This document shows, piece after piece, positions 53,743-63,358 of a stretch of DNA of 64,000 nucleotides. A program made the translations under genes and the position numbers. Each line of letters starts with the position of its first letter. The stretch's first letter is position 1. Origin of the DNA: an uncultured Flavobacteriaceae bacterium (GTDB lineage Bacteria; Bacteroidota; Bacteroidia; Flavobacteriales; Flavobacteriaceae); the NCBI GenBank assembly GCA_947494325.1, contig CANLUS010000002.1, positions 372,001 to 436,000 of the forward strand, given 5' to 3'. The notes under the pieces were generated by a model that worked only from the letters and a program-made list of their open reading frames with translations, searched no databases and was not told the origin of the DNA.

Positions 53743-54810
53743 TCACTTTGCTATAAATTCACCATCTTTCTTTACAAGTAATGTTTTCTTACTAAAGGGA
53801 CTTTTGACGTACAAATTATATCCAAAATAATGACGCTCGAATTCTATTTTTATATCTAACTCATTAACCCGAATTGTTGGGTCGACTATTTCTTTAATTG
53901 ACGTTGGATACTTTTGATGCTTTTTAAAATATGTCTTCAATGCTCTGTGTACTCCGTATAAATGCCACTTAATTTTCTCATCGTTTGGGATCTCAAAAAC
54001 TTCAGTTTCACCTGGTTCTTTAGAAGAGAAATAAACATACCCCCACTTTTCTGGTTCATGCATATTTACCACACCTGTTGGGGACCATACCCAATTATAC
54101 TCATGTAAAAATTTACCATTAGCATTCTTTTTTCTTGAGTATTTTCCTTCGATTAGTTCAAAATCCCAATTTACTCTTGAAAAATTTATTCTCCAGAATT
54201 TATCCGCTGGGACATTCTTTTCAAAATACGATTTTTTAAAAGTAGCCCATGGAATTGCGAGCTCAACAACCCATCCGATATCGGTATCCCTTGGATTATT
54301 TATGGTGCCATTTACTTTTATCGCAGATTTTAAACCTGTTGCGGTCCAATCATTTAAAACTACATTTCCTTCTCGATATGGTTTTGTGATAAATAAGTCC
54401 CATATCGTGTTATATGCATTTAGTTCAATTTCATAATAATTGTGAGTATCACCATCAGGGTCAATAAACACCTCAAAATCATTATTGTAAAAAATAATAG
54501 TGTCACGTTGTTTCAAAGTAGCCCACACGTGTGGCTCTTCCATTTTTGCAAGAATATATATGTATTCCATATCCCAAAGCATTTTTATCTGCGTATTATA
54601 TTTTGGTTTTTTATGACCTTCTATATCTATAAATGCTTCAGACCAATCAACTTGATTCCATACCTGCTCTTTCGATTCTCCGTCAATATTTAAGGATTCA
54701 TTAGCTTTATATGCGATAAGACTTCTTGGATTGACTGATTTTTCGGATTGGCCAAATAAATTGGTTCCTAACAGTAAATAAAATCCGATAAAAACAATAT
54801 AATTCTTCAT
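53743..54810 (-). CDS. Secreted CBM9-like carbohydrate-binding protein
   Basis: The 355-residue protein has a signal peptide (to about residue 20, LFGQ) and a CBM9-like domain (about 35-245): LNIDGESKEQVWNQVDWSEAF, MLWDMEYIYILAKMEEP, FYNNDFEVFIDPDGDTHNYYEIELNAYNTIWDLF, WVVELAIPWATF and FWRINFSRVNW. The C-terminal 100 residues (HLYGVHRALKTYFKKHQKYPTSI) are specific to this family. It has no catalytic motif that I recognise. It is last in the GH92-SSS-GH130-CBM9 operon and may hold glycan at the cell envelope. Confidence 0.88.
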   Translation of the reverse strand: MKNYIVFIGFYLLLGTNLFGQSEKSVNPRSLIAYKANESLNIDGESKEQVWNQVDWSEAFIDIEGHKKPKYNTQIKMLWDMEYIYILAKMEEPHVWATLKQRDTIIFYNNDFEVFIDPDGDTHNYYEIELNAYNTIWDLFITKPYREGNVVLNDWTATGLKSAIKVNGTINNPRDTDIGWVVELAIPWATFKKSYFEKNVPADKFWRINFSRVNWDFELIEGKYSRKKNANGKFLHEYNWVWSPTGVVNMHEPEKWGYVYFSSKEPGETEVFEIPNDEKIKWHLYGVHRALKTYFKKHQKYPTSIKEIVDPTIRVNELDIKIEFERHYFGYNLYVKSPFSKKTLLVKKDGEFIAK

Positions 54811-54822
54811 CGATGCAAAATA

Positions 54823-55812
54823 CTATAAATTATTATCTTTAGTAAACTGAATCACCTCACTTAATTTTCCAAAAGCCATAGCTACCACAGTATCTGCAGC
54901 TCCATAATAAACAACTAGTTTATCCTCCTTATGGTCATGAAGTGCTGCGCAAGGAAAAACAACATTTGGCACATCTCCAACCTGCTCATACAGTGTTGTT
55001 GGAGTTAATAAATATGGTTGGGTTCTATAGCTCACTTTATCTGGTTCATTCTCATCTAACAATGCGGCTCCCATTGCATATCGAAAGCCATTACACGTAT
55101 TAATCACACCATGATACAACATTAACCATCCTTCGTCTGTTAAAATTGGAATGGGGCCAGCACCAATCTTAGTACATTGCCAAGCACTATCTTCAAAAGC
55201 CGTTGCTTTCATAACGCAACGATGTTCGCCCCAATATTTCATATCGGGACTATAACTTATATAGATATCACCAAAAGGGGTGTGCCCGTTATCACTTGGA
55301 CGGCTTAACATTGCGTAGTTACCATTTATTTTTTGCGGAAATAAAACCCCATTTCGATTAAAGGGCAAAAAAGCATTTTCGCATTGAAAAAAATCTATAA
55401 AATCAAAGGTATAGGCAATTCCGATAGTCGGCCCATGATACCCATTGCACCAAGTTATCCAATAGCGGTCATCAATAAAAACTACTCTCGGATCATATTT
55501 ATATTCAGACTCAATCATTGTCGTATTTCCTTGCTGCATTTTAATTGGGTTATGGTTAATATCCCAATCTATTCCGTTCTTACTAAAGCCTGCATATATA
55601 TTCATTTGTACCGCTTTATTATCGCATCTAAAAACTCCCGCAAACCCATCCTTAAATGGCACGACTGCACTATTGAAAATACTATTTGAACTTGGAATCT
55701 GATTTCTTTTGATAATAGGGTTCTCTGAGTACCTCCACATTACTTCATTGCAATCTTCTGGTTTTTCTTGCCAAGGAATATTACTCAGATCTTGTTTTGT
55801 TTTATTTGTCAT
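54823..55812 (-). CDS. GH130 beta-mannoside phosphorylase
   Basis: The 329-residue cytosolic protein is a five-bladed propeller of family GH130: [32 protein letters not shown], the presumed catalytic Asp in KYDPRVVF (D107), [50 protein letters not shown] and [14 protein letters not shown]130 enzymes phosphorolyse beta-1,4-mannosyl linkages, for example Man-GlcNAc from the N-glycan core, giving mannose-1-phosphate. No signal peptide is present, so the disaccharide must first be imported, which fits the SSS symporter gene 9 nt upstream. Confidence 0.93.
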   Translation of the reverse strand: MTNKTKQDLSNIPWQEKPEDCNEVMWRYSENPIIKRNQIPSSNSIFNSAVVPFKDGFAGVFRCDNKAVQMNIYAGFSKNGIDWDINHNPIKMQQGNTTMIESEYKYDPRVVFIDDRYWITWCNGYHGPTIGIAYTFDFIDFFQCENAFLPFNRNGVLFPQKINGNYAMLSRPSDNGHTPFGDIYISYSPDMKYWGEHRCVMKATAFEDSAWQCTKIGAGPIPILTDEGWLMLYHGVINTCNGFRYAMGAALLDENEPDKVSYRTQPYLLTPTTLYEQVGDVPNVVFPCAALHDHKEDKLVVYYGAADTVVAMAFGKLSEVIQFTKDNNL

Positions 55813-55821
55813 TATCTACTG

Positions 55822-57699
55822 TTAATTTGGAAGTTTTCTAACTTTATCTAACCACGTAAATTTAAGTATGATAGATGTAGTAACAAAAACTATTAATGCA
55901 ACAATCGCTTTCGGATAATCTCGAATGATAAAATAAATAGGTAATACGATCATACTAGATTGCCAAATAACACCAATAGCACAATTGAACATATCAAACC
56001 AAAAATTACCATTCTTCACTATCAAACTGTCTGTTTTTTGAATCTCTTTGTATACTGGGCGCCACCAACCCCAAGGTTGTACACTTTTATAAAAATCTTT
56101 TAATACCTTCATATCAGTAGGTTTACTTAAAAAAGTTCCTAAAAAAGAGCCCAATAATGAAACAAAAAAGATAATCGGAAATAAATAGATTGCATGAATA
56201 CGAGATAGATCGAATAAAATTGAATCTTGAGCAAAGCTGTTTTTATGCTGATCAAGAAAAAATTGTAATGAGGCAATAATTAAACCAGCTAGCATTCCCC
56301 AAAAGTAGCCCCATCCGTTAAATCGCCACCAAATCCATTTTAAAAAGTTCGCCGCGACATAACCTCCGAAGAGAGCACTCGTAATCCATAGTGTTAAAGA
56401 GTTTATTGAATTAGCAAAAAAGCCCATAAATACGCCCAACGCTACAATAGCGACTGAGGCAATATGACTGGCTTTCACATAATGTTTGTTGGAAGCATGG
56501 CTCTTGAAATATTTTTTATAAATATCATTGACAACATATGCTGGGCCTGCATTAACAAAGGCGGAAAAGGTTGACATAAATGCTGCCAATAAAGCTGCTA
56601 GTAGCAAACCCTTAATTCCAATTGGAACATGAAAGTTAATAACTTTTGGTAGGAGTACTTCTAAATCGCCACCGTTCAAAAGTGGATTGGCATTCATTTC
56701 AGGACCCAATTTCACTAAAGCAATCACGACAATTCCAGCAATTAAAAGGTATCTTGGTATAAAGAGTATTAAATTCGTAAAACCACTCATGTATGCGGCT
56801 TCTTTCACTGACTTTGTAGATAATATTCGTTGCAAATCGTAACTAGGAACCGGTCCCGCAATACTCGCAAAAAAACCTTTAAAAAGAGTCATTCCAATCA
56901 GCGCTCCAAACATTTTATAACCTTCCGAATCAATTAAGGCATTAAACGCTTGATATTTTTCGCTCCAATGCGCTTCTAATTCCCATCCAAAAAACATATT
57001 TCTCCATTCTTCGGAAATCACAGAGGCAATTTCAATATCGCTAATTGTAAAAAAGGCATATCCTGCAATTAACAAACCAGCGAGCACCATAATACCATAT
57101 TGCAGTACTTCGGTTGCCACCACAGAAAACATCCCTCCTTTTATAGTATAAATAGTTGTTAAGGCAATAATTATGATCGCATACGACTGTTCTGAAGTAA
57201 GTAGTACGCCACCTCCCATCAATAATTCTAAGTTCCAAGGTAGTATAATCGTCATGAACTTACCCACCCCTTCAAAGAAATACGCAATAAATCCAATTGA
57301 AGAAATTACAGCAAAAATCGCCACAATTATATGTGATGCTCTACCTGCTTTTCCATCTCCGAAACGAGTTAAAATCCACTCAGAGCCTGTCATAATATTC
57401 GACCGTCGTATCCATACGGCCAAAAACATCATGATGAAAATCTGATTCCATATTGGCCACATCCACATAAACATAAAACTCTTCACACCATACAGAAAGA
57501 GTATACCTACCATCCATGCAGTACCTGACACATCAAACATACCAGAACCATTACTCAATCCTAAATAATACCATTTAATATTATTTCCTCCTAAAAAATA
57601 GGATTTTAGTCCTTTTGAAGCTCGCTTTGACACCCAAATTCCAACAACGAGGGTAATGAGAATATAAATTGCAATTATTGCTATATCAATGCTATTCAT
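55822..57699 (-). CDS. Sodium:solute symporter (SSS family), probable glycoside importer
   Basis: The 625-residue inner-membrane protein has 13 or more helices and the SSS signatures SKGLKSYFLGGNNIKWYYLGLSNGSGMFDVSGTAWM and GLLLAALLAAFMSTFSAFVNAGPAYVVNDIYKKYF, with a hydrophobic C-terminal extension (about 555-620). It uses the sodium gradient, as expected for a marine organism, to import a small sugar or glycoside. Its position between GH92 and GH130 suggests the mannosyl disaccharide or mannose as the cargo. Gene spacing is 9-12 nt on either side, so all four genes are one operon. Confidence 0.93.
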   Translation of the reverse strand: MNSIDIAIIAIYILITLVVGIWVSKRASKGLKSYFLGGNNIKWYYLGLSNGSGMFDVSGTAWMVGILFLYGVKSFMFMWMWPIWNQIFIMMFLAVWIRRSNIMTGSEWILTRFGDGKAGRASHIIVAIFAVISSIGFIAYFFEGVGKFMTIILPWNLELLMGGGVLLTSEQSYAIIIIALTTIYTIKGGMFSVVATEVLQYGIMVLAGLLIAGYAFFTISDIEIASVISEEWRNMFFGWELEAHWSEKYQAFNALIDSEGYKMFGALIGMTLFKGFFASIAGPVPSYDLQRILSTKSVKEAAYMSGFTNLILFIPRYLLIAGIVVIALVKLGPEMNANPLLNGGDLEVLLPKVINFHVPIGIKGLLLAALLAAFMSTFSAFVNAGPAYVVNDIYKKYFKSHASNKHYVKASHIASVAIVALGVFMGFFANSINSLTLWITSALFGGYVAANFLKWIWWRFNGWGYFWGMLAGLIIASLQFFLDQHKNSFAQDSILFDLSRIHAIYLFPIIFFVSLLGSFLGTFLSKPTDMKVLKDFYKSVQPWGWWRPVYKEIQKTDSLIVKNGNFWFDMFNCAIGVIWQSSMIVLPIYFIIRDYPKAIVALIVFVTTSIILKFTWLDKVRKLPN

Positions 57700-57711
57700 A
57701 AGTAGTGTGTC

Positions 57712-59964
57712 CTATCGTTGAGTTCCCCAATTTTTATTGGGTATTTTTCCCATTTTTAAATGAAGAGTTCCACCTTTAATTAATTCTGAATGTGTAATAC
57801 TTGTGCGATTAAACTTATTTCCGTTTAGCGTGGCTGATTGTATGTATCTATTCTCATCAGAAGTCTTTTCGGCAATAATTGTAAAAATCTTATTATCAGC
57901 TAATTTTAAGGTGGTTTTAGTAAATACTGGACTACCGATCTGATATTCTCCCGAAGCAGGATCAACAGCATAAAGGCCAATTGCACTTAGTACATACCAA
58001 GCTGACATTTGGCCGCAATCCTCATTGCCGCTTAACCCGTCTGGGGTATTGTTGTATTGTGTTTTTAAAATTTCACGCACCCAGTATTGCGTTCTCCATG
58101 GCTTATTGGCATAATTAAATAAGTAGGCAATATGATGACTTGGTTCATTGCCATGGGCATATTGCCCAATCAAACCCGATATATCTGGAGAAACGTCATC
58201 CCCATTAATTTCTGAAGATTCTGTAAAAAGTTGTTCTAATTTATTGGTAAAAGCCTCTTCTCCTCCGAACATATTCTTTAAGGCTAGAGGATCATGTAAT
58301 ACGAACCAACTATGCTGCCATGCATTTCCTTCAGTATAATCAGCTTGTTTCCGATGTGCCGAATGTTTGGGATCGAAGGGTTCTCGCCATGCCGTACCTT
58401 CTTTATTTTTACCTCTCATGAATCCAGTTTCTGGATCAAACAAATGCCTATATGCCTTGGATCTATTTAGAAAATAAGTATGATCTTCATCTTTTCCTAA
58501 AGCCTTAGCGATTTGCGCCACACAATAATCATTATAGGCGTATTCTAAGGTAATGGTTACAGATTCTTCTAATAGATCATGAGGAATATAACCGTACTTT
58601 TTATAATGATCAAGACCACGATCATCTTGCATCATTGTAGCCTTCATCGCCTCATAAGCCTTTTCAATATTAAACCCTTTTATTCCTTTGATATACGCTT
58701 CTGAAATTACTGGTATCGAGTGATATCCGATCATGGTATTTGTCTCATTGCCATAAAGGGTCCAGACTGGCAATTTTCCCTTAACGGAATAATACACCAA
58801 CATTGAATTTATCATATCTGGTACTTTATCTGGTGCAACTAAGGTTAACAACGGATGCGCCGCCCGAAATGTATCCCACAATGATAATGTTGAATAGGAT
58901 TCATGATTCGTTTTTACAATAGAATCATTTTCTAAGCGAAATTCACCATTTACGTCATTAAACACTACAGGAGCTACTTGCGTATGATACAACGCAGTAT
59001 AAAAAGTTGTTTTTAAATCTTCATTTGGCGTTTCAACGGTCACTTTCGACAGGAGAGCATCCCATTCATTATTTGCTGATGCTTTAATTTCATCAAAAGC
59101 GAATTTTCCACTATGAGCGTTCATATTTGCCAATGCATTTTCAACACTCACAGAAGATATGGCCACCTTTACATAAATGTTCTGTTTTGTAAGTGTATTG
59201 AAATATAGTTGGGCAGCGGTAGTTACGCCAGTAACTTCGTTATTTTTACTATAATTTGCATTTTCTACCAAAGTATAGTCGGATAAAGACTTAGAAAATT
59301 TGATGGCAAAAAACACTTTCTGATTTTTCGCCCATCCTGTGCTATGACGATACCCTACGAGCGTATGTTTATCTACAACTTTGATGTTAGAAGCTGTTGT
59401 TTTATCCCAATTAGTGGTGTATCCTAAATCCAAAACGACAGATTGAATGTCTCCTTTTTCAAAGGTATATTTATGAAACGCTGTTCTTAAATCTGATGTT
59501 AATTCAGCCCTAATATTATGATCATTTAAAAATACTGCATAATAGCCAGGACTCGCAGTTTCCTTCACATGTTCGTATGTTGACTTGTATGGTATCTGAT
59601 CACGGTTTTCAAAAGTCTGAGCGAGATTCACCTTTTTATTAATTGGCATTAATCTAATATCAGTTAAATCACCAATTCCTGTCCCACTTAAATGCAAATG
59701 ACTAAAACCTACTGTAATTGAATCAGTATAATGATATCCAGAGCACCAATCCCATCCTTGAGTTCCATTATCCGGACTCACTTGAAGCATACCGTTGGGA
59801 ACAGTTGCTCCAGGATAGGTATGACCATGTCCTCCAGTTCCAATAAATGGATCTACATAATCTGTCACGTACACCTTAGAAGGAGCTGTATTTTTTTCAG
59901 AAACATTACATGAAACTGCATGAAATAATAGCACTATAAAATAGCTTAAATAGATTGTCTTCAT
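57712..59964 (-). CDS. GH92 alpha-mannosidase lipoprotein (third of three)
   Basis: I start at the ATG at 59964 (750 residues), which gives a lipoprotein signal (MKTIYLSYFIVLLFHAVSC); the upstream in-frame codon at 59976 is a TTG. GH92 blocks are complete: VDPFIGTGGHGHTYPGATVPNGMLQVSPD, LSLWDTFRAAHPLLTL, TEGNAWQHSWFVLHDPLAL and the consensus GNEDCGQMSAWYV, followed by the C-terminal NKNWGTQR. It is the most canonical of the three copies and should release alpha-mannose at the envelope. It heads the GH92-SSS-GH130-CBM9 operon. Confidence 0.95.
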   Translation of the reverse strand: MKTIYLSYFIVLLFHAVSCNVSEKNTAPSKVYVTDYVDPFIGTGGHGHTYPGATVPNGMLQVSPDNGTQGWDWCSGYHYTDSITVGFSHLHLSGTGIGDLTDIRLMPINKKVNLAQTFENRDQIPYKSTYEHVKETASPGYYAVFLNDHNIRAELTSDLRTAFHKYTFEKGDIQSVVLDLGYTTNWDKTTASNIKVVDKHTLVGYRHSTGWAKNQKVFFAIKFSKSLSDYTLVENANYSKNNEVTGVTTAAQLYFNTLTKQNIYVKVAISSVSVENALANMNAHSGKFAFDEIKASANNEWDALLSKVTVETPNEDLKTTFYTALYHTQVAPVVFNDVNGEFRLENDSIVKTNHESYSTLSLWDTFRAAHPLLTLVAPDKVPDMINSMLVYYSVKGKLPVWTLYGNETNTMIGYHSIPVISEAYIKGIKGFNIEKAYEAMKATMMQDDRGLDHYKKYGYIPHDLLEESVTITLEYAYNDYCVAQIAKALGKDEDHTYFLNRSKAYRHLFDPETGFMRGKNKEGTAWREPFDPKHSAHRKQADYTEGNAWQHSWFVLHDPLALKNMFGGEEAFTNKLEQLFTESSEINGDDVSPDISGLIGQYAHGNEPSHHIAYLFNYANKPWRTQYWVREILKTQYNNTPDGLSGNEDCGQMSAWYVLSAIGLYAVDPASGEYQIGSPVFTKTTLKLADNKIFTIIAEKTSDENRYIQSATLNGNKFNRTSITHSELIKGGTLHLKMGKIPNKNWGTQR

Positions 59965-60047
59965 TCTGGCAAACAAGTAATTATTATATCGATAATATTA
60001 GTTATAGTTATAAATATTTATAAATTTAGCTAGTAAAAAAATTTAAT

Positions 60048-60060
60048 TAGACGAATAACA
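60048..60060 (-). promoter_or_regulatory. Weaker copy of the conserved PUL element
   Basis: TTAGACGAATAAC matches copy 1 (TTCGACCAATAAC) at 11 of 13 bases. It lies between the GH92 operon start (84 nt away) and the divergent sensor kinase gene (35 nt away). A TAAATTTA box follows on the minus strand at 60029-60022. Confidence 0.35.
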
Positions 60061-60094
60061 TCTGAACGAGGGTGTACACCAAAAAAAATAACAA

Positions 60095-61174
60095 ATGTCC
60101 TTAAAAACGAAAAAAAGATATCTAAAATCGCAAGCGGTAAGACAGATTACGCTAAGGCATCATGTTATTTTTTGGTCCATCTATTTTTTGTTTAACACCT
60201 TGCGTTGGGGAAGTTATTTTAATGATTATTCGTATTCTTTAAAAACAAATATTATAGGCTTTCCAATTCACATGATCTTGAGTTATCTAAATATTTTTGT
60301 GTTAATGCCTAGAATTTTATATAAGCGCAAATACTTTCTGTATGTGCTTTTTCTTGTAGGTTCATTGTTTCTAATGGTCCTCTTGAAATTTAATCTTACG
60401 TACTTTCTTGTGAGTAAAAATGTCTGGCCAGAAGGTCCAGAAATTATAAATACCCTAACACTGAACTATTCAATCGATATGATGATTGGCGAATTGTATG
60501 TGATCACGTTCGTTACGGCGATAAAGGTGACCATGGATTGGTTAGCCGAGCATAAGAGATTAACAGATCTCGAAAAGGTTCAATTAGAAACCGAACTCCT
60601 ATTTTTAAGAACTCAAATTTCTCCGCACTTCTTCTTTAATACTTTAAACAATATCTACTCACTGGCTATAGAAAAATCGAATAAAACCCCGAAAATTGTA
60701 TTAAAGCTCTCTGAGTTAATGAGATACTTGTTATATGAAACAAAAAATAAGCGACAAAGTTTAGAAAAAGAGATTATTTGTATTCAAAATTATTTAGATC
60801 TAGAACGAATACGACATGAAGAATTATTAGAGGTAGATATGAAAATTTCTGGCGATATAAAGCAGAAGAAAATCGCTCCAATTATCTTGTTGTCTTTTGT
60901 CGAAAATGCTTTTAAGCATGGCGTAAATAAAAATATTGGTAAAGTAAAAATTAACATTGATTTTAAAATCGAAGGAAATTTTCTTTACTTTACTATCGAC
61001 AATCCTACTCCTAAAACAACTGAGCACAAACAGCAAGTTAGCAAGTCAAGTGGCATAGGATTGAAAAATGTAAAGAAGAGATTAGCTCTTGGTTATAAAC
61101 CGGAGGAGTATGATTTACAGATTGAGAGCAACAATGAACTCTATATAGCAACTTTAAAAATTAAATTAAAATGA
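60095..61174 (+). CDS. LytS-type sensor histidine kinase
   Basis: The 359-residue kinase has four membrane helices (about 24-42, 50-70, 78-105 and 125-147) and a short coiled coil. A His_kinase domain follows, with the phospho-acceptor H178 in LRTQISPHFFFNTLNNIYSL. An HATPase domain comes last, with LLSFVENAFKHGVNKN and SGIGLKNVKKRLAL. It has no large periplasmic domain, so it probably senses the membrane or a small signal rather than a long glycan. It overlaps the response-regulator gene by 4 nt (ATGA). Its start is 35 nt from the weaker copy of the locus element. Confidence 0.95.
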   Translation: MSLKTKKRYLKSQAVRQITLRHHVIFWSIYFLFNTLRWGSYFNDYSYSLKTNIIGFPIHMILSYLNIFVLMPRILYKRKYFLYVLFLVGSLFLMVLLKFNLTYFLVSKNVWPEGPEIINTLTLNYSIDMMIGELYVITFVTAIKVTMDWLAEHKRLTDLEKVQLETELLFLRTQISPHFFFNTLNNIYSLAIEKSNKTPKIVLKLSELMRYLLYETKNKRQSLEKEIICIQNYLDLERIRHEELLEVDMKISGDIKQKKIAPIILLSFVENAFKHGVNKNIGKVKINIDFKIEGNFLYFTIDNPTPKTTEHKQQVSKSSGIGLKNVKKRLALGYKPEEYDLQIESNNELYIATLKIKLK

Positions 61175-61881
61175 ATGTAAAGTGTTTAATAATTGATGAC
61201 GAGCCTTTAGCTATTAACGTTATTAAAAATTATTTGAAGCAATTTAGTACTATTGAAATTGTCAATACATTCAATAATGCTATTGAAGGGTTAGAGTTTC
61301 TAAAGAGTAATGATGTTGACCTTATTTTTTTAGATATAAATATGCCACTATTAGATGGGTTAAATTTTATAAAAAGTTTAAAGGTAAAGCCGTTGATTAT
61401 TATTACTACTGCCTACGAAGAATATGCGGTAGAAACTTATGAGCTAGATGTACTCGATTATTTGGTTAAACCAATTTCTCTACCCCGCTTTATGATTGCC
61501 ATAAATAGGGTTTTTGAAGTCCAAAATAAACAGAATACAACGTTAAAAGAAGCCACTAAGAGGCCCTATATTTTTGTAAAAATTGACAAAAAGAAGATGA
61601 AAAAAATATATCTAGATGATATATTGGTAATTGAATCATTGCGAGATTATTTAAAAATAAGTACCACTACAAATCGATATATTATTCACCAAACATTGTG
61701 CAGTTTTACTGATCAATTACCATCAGAAAATTTCATAAGAATCCATAGATCCTATACAGTAGCTATCAATAAAATTGAGACAGTTGAAGGGAATTGTGTT
61801 GAAATTGATGGTATTCGATACGTTATCGGACGAACTTATATTGATACAGTTAAATCAAAGATTTTAAATTCGGCCATATAA
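61171..61881 (+). CDS. LytTR-family response regulator
   Basis: The 236-residue protein has a receiver domain (1-120) with D9, D10, phospho-acceptor D55 (LIFLDINMPLLDGL) and the Lys in DYLVKPISL. A LytTR DNA-binding domain follows (about 134-236): FVKIDKKKMKKIYLDDILVIESLRDYLKI and FIRIHRSYTVAINKIETVEG. It is partnered with the overlapping kinase. LytTR proteins bind short elements upstream of promoters; the locus element TTCGACC (minus strand GGTCGAA) is a candidate but not proven. It converges with the sulfatase gene, leaving 19 bp between them. Confidence 0.95.
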   Translation: MNVKCLIIDDEPLAINVIKNYLKQFSTIEIVNTFNNAIEGLEFLKSNDVDLIFLDINMPLLDGLNFIKSLKVKPLIIITTAYEEYAVETYELDVLDYLVKPISLPRFMIAINRVFEVQNKQNTTLKEATKRPYIFVKIDKKKMKKIYLDDILVIESLRDYLKISTTTNRYIIHQTLCSFTDQLPSENFIRIHRSYTVAINKIETVEGNCVEIDGIRYVIGRTYIDTVKSKILNSAI

Positions 61882-61900
61882 ATATACTTATGTGATTCGT

Positions 61901-63319
61901 TTATCGATTAATTTTACCAATCGGTCTATTTGAATTCCCAACTTTACCTGTTAAAGCGTCTCCAAGTTCAACTCTTATGTTGTTACCTAATGCCTTTATT
62001 TTAGCAACTATTTCAGGATTTTCAGAAGCGACGTTTACTGTCTCACTAATATCTGTTGATAAATCATACAATTCGATAGTTTCGATGGTATTATAATCAT
62101 AGTCAACTGGAAGGCCATCTTTACCTCCATCTCTTCCATTTAGACTTCTATATTTATGTGGATAATATAGTTTCCACTTCCCATATCGAATACCATGAAG
62201 TTCGTTCACATGGTAATAAAAGTAATATGCTTCATGAGGGGAAGTATCCGAATCGCCAGTCCAAATATCCCACACATTCCTTCCGTCGATTGTTTTCTCA
62301 GGTAATTTCGCTCCTGTAATTTTAGCAATGGTTGGCATTATATCTATGGCCATCATCGGAACATCAATCACCCTACCCGATTCAATTTTTTTCGGAAATT
62401 TGATGATGCAAGGCTCCCTTTGTCCACCTTCTAAGGCCGTACCTTTACCTTCTCTTAATGGATACGCACAACCTGCATGATCTCCATAGTTAAGCCATGG
62501 GCCGTTATCTGACGTGAAAATAACCAAGGTGTTCTCATCTATATTTTGCTCTTTTAATGCGGCCATGATCTGTCCAACTGACCAATCAATTTCCATGATC
62601 ACATCGCCGTACAAACCTCGCTCAGATTTTCCTTTGAATTTATCAGATACGGCCAAAGGTACATGAGGTTGTGGATGTGCCACATATAGGAAAAATGGGT
62701 TTGCTTTGTTTCGTTTAATAAAATCAACACTTCGCTCTGTAATCTGAGTGGTTAATGATGATTGGTTGGTTAGCGTATCAATAATGGTTTCGTTTTCGAA
62801 TAATGCCAATGGGTCAAAGTCAAAAATTGGACCTTGCTGTGGGTGAAACGGCCACATGTCATTAGAATAAGGAATTCCAAAATATTCATCAAACCCTTGT
62901 TTATTTGGCATAAATTCAGGGTGATCACCCAAGTGCCATTTTCCAAATATCCCAGTTTTATAATCGATCTCCTTAAGCATTTCTGCAATGGTAGTTTCCG
63001 ATAGATTCAATCCTTGTTTGCTACTGGGCATAAAAGCTCCATGTACTCCTATTCTGTTCGGATAACAACCGGTTAGCAACCCAGCTCTTGAAGCAGAACA
63101 TACCGCCTGTGCTGCATAAAAATCGGTCAAACGAATTCCATCTTTTGCCATTTGATCTAAATGAGGTGTCTTTATATCGGTGGCACCGAAACATCCAACA
63201 TCCTGATATCCTTGATCGTCAGTAAAAATTATAATAACATTTGGTTTCGCACTATTTATAGGTTCTTTCGTTGTACACGAAATGCAAACGACTAAAATTA
63301 AGAGTAGTATTCTATTCAT
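61901..63319 (-). CDS. Formylglycine-dependent sulfatase (S1 family) lipoprotein
   Basis: The 472-residue lipoprotein (lipobox VCISC, Cys15) is an S1 sulfatase. Metal-binding Asp residues are in IFTDDQGYQDVG (D34-D35). The formylglycine precursor is C74 in AVCSASRAGLLTG (CxAxR). GIFGKWHLG, HPQPHVPL and IFTSDNGPW complete the active site. Cys-type sulfatases need an anaerobic or aerobic maturase, which is not in this window. It implies that the glycan degraded by the locus carries sulfate esters. It follows the SGNH esterase gene by 39 nt on the same strand. Confidence 0.95.
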   Translation of the reverse strand: MNRILLLILVVCISCTTKEPINSAKPNVIIIFTDDQGYQDVGCFGATDIKTPHLDQMAKDGIRLTDFYAAQAVCSASRAGLLTGCYPNRIGVHGAFMPSSKQGLNLSETTIAEMLKEIDYKTGIFGKWHLGDHPEFMPNKQGFDEYFGIPYSNDMWPFHPQQGPIFDFDPLALFENETIIDTLTNQSSLTTQITERSVDFIKRNKANPFFLYVAHPQPHVPLAVSDKFKGKSERGLYGDVIMEIDWSVGQIMAALKEQNIDENTLVIFTSDNGPWLNYGDHAGCAYPLREGKGTALEGGQREPCIIKFPKKIESGRVIDVPMMAIDIMPTIAKITGAKLPEKTIDGRNVWDIWTGDSDTSPHEAYYFYYHVNELHGIRYGKWKLYYPHKYRSLNGRDGGKDGLPVDYDYNTIETIELYDLSTDISETVNVASENPEIVAKIKALGNNIRVELGDALTGKVGNSNRPIGKINR

Positions 63320-63358
63320 TTTATCTTTTTTAGGTGACCGATGTTTAAAAAATTTATG

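Noticed and set aside
57398-57408. TTCGACCGTCG inside the symporter gene as a further regulatory element
   Set aside because: Only the first eight bases match and it is within coding sequence.
59965-59976. Upstream start of the third GH92 at 59976
   Set aside because: The codon is TTG and adds only MFAR-like residues; the ATG at 59964 gives a clean lipoprotein signal.
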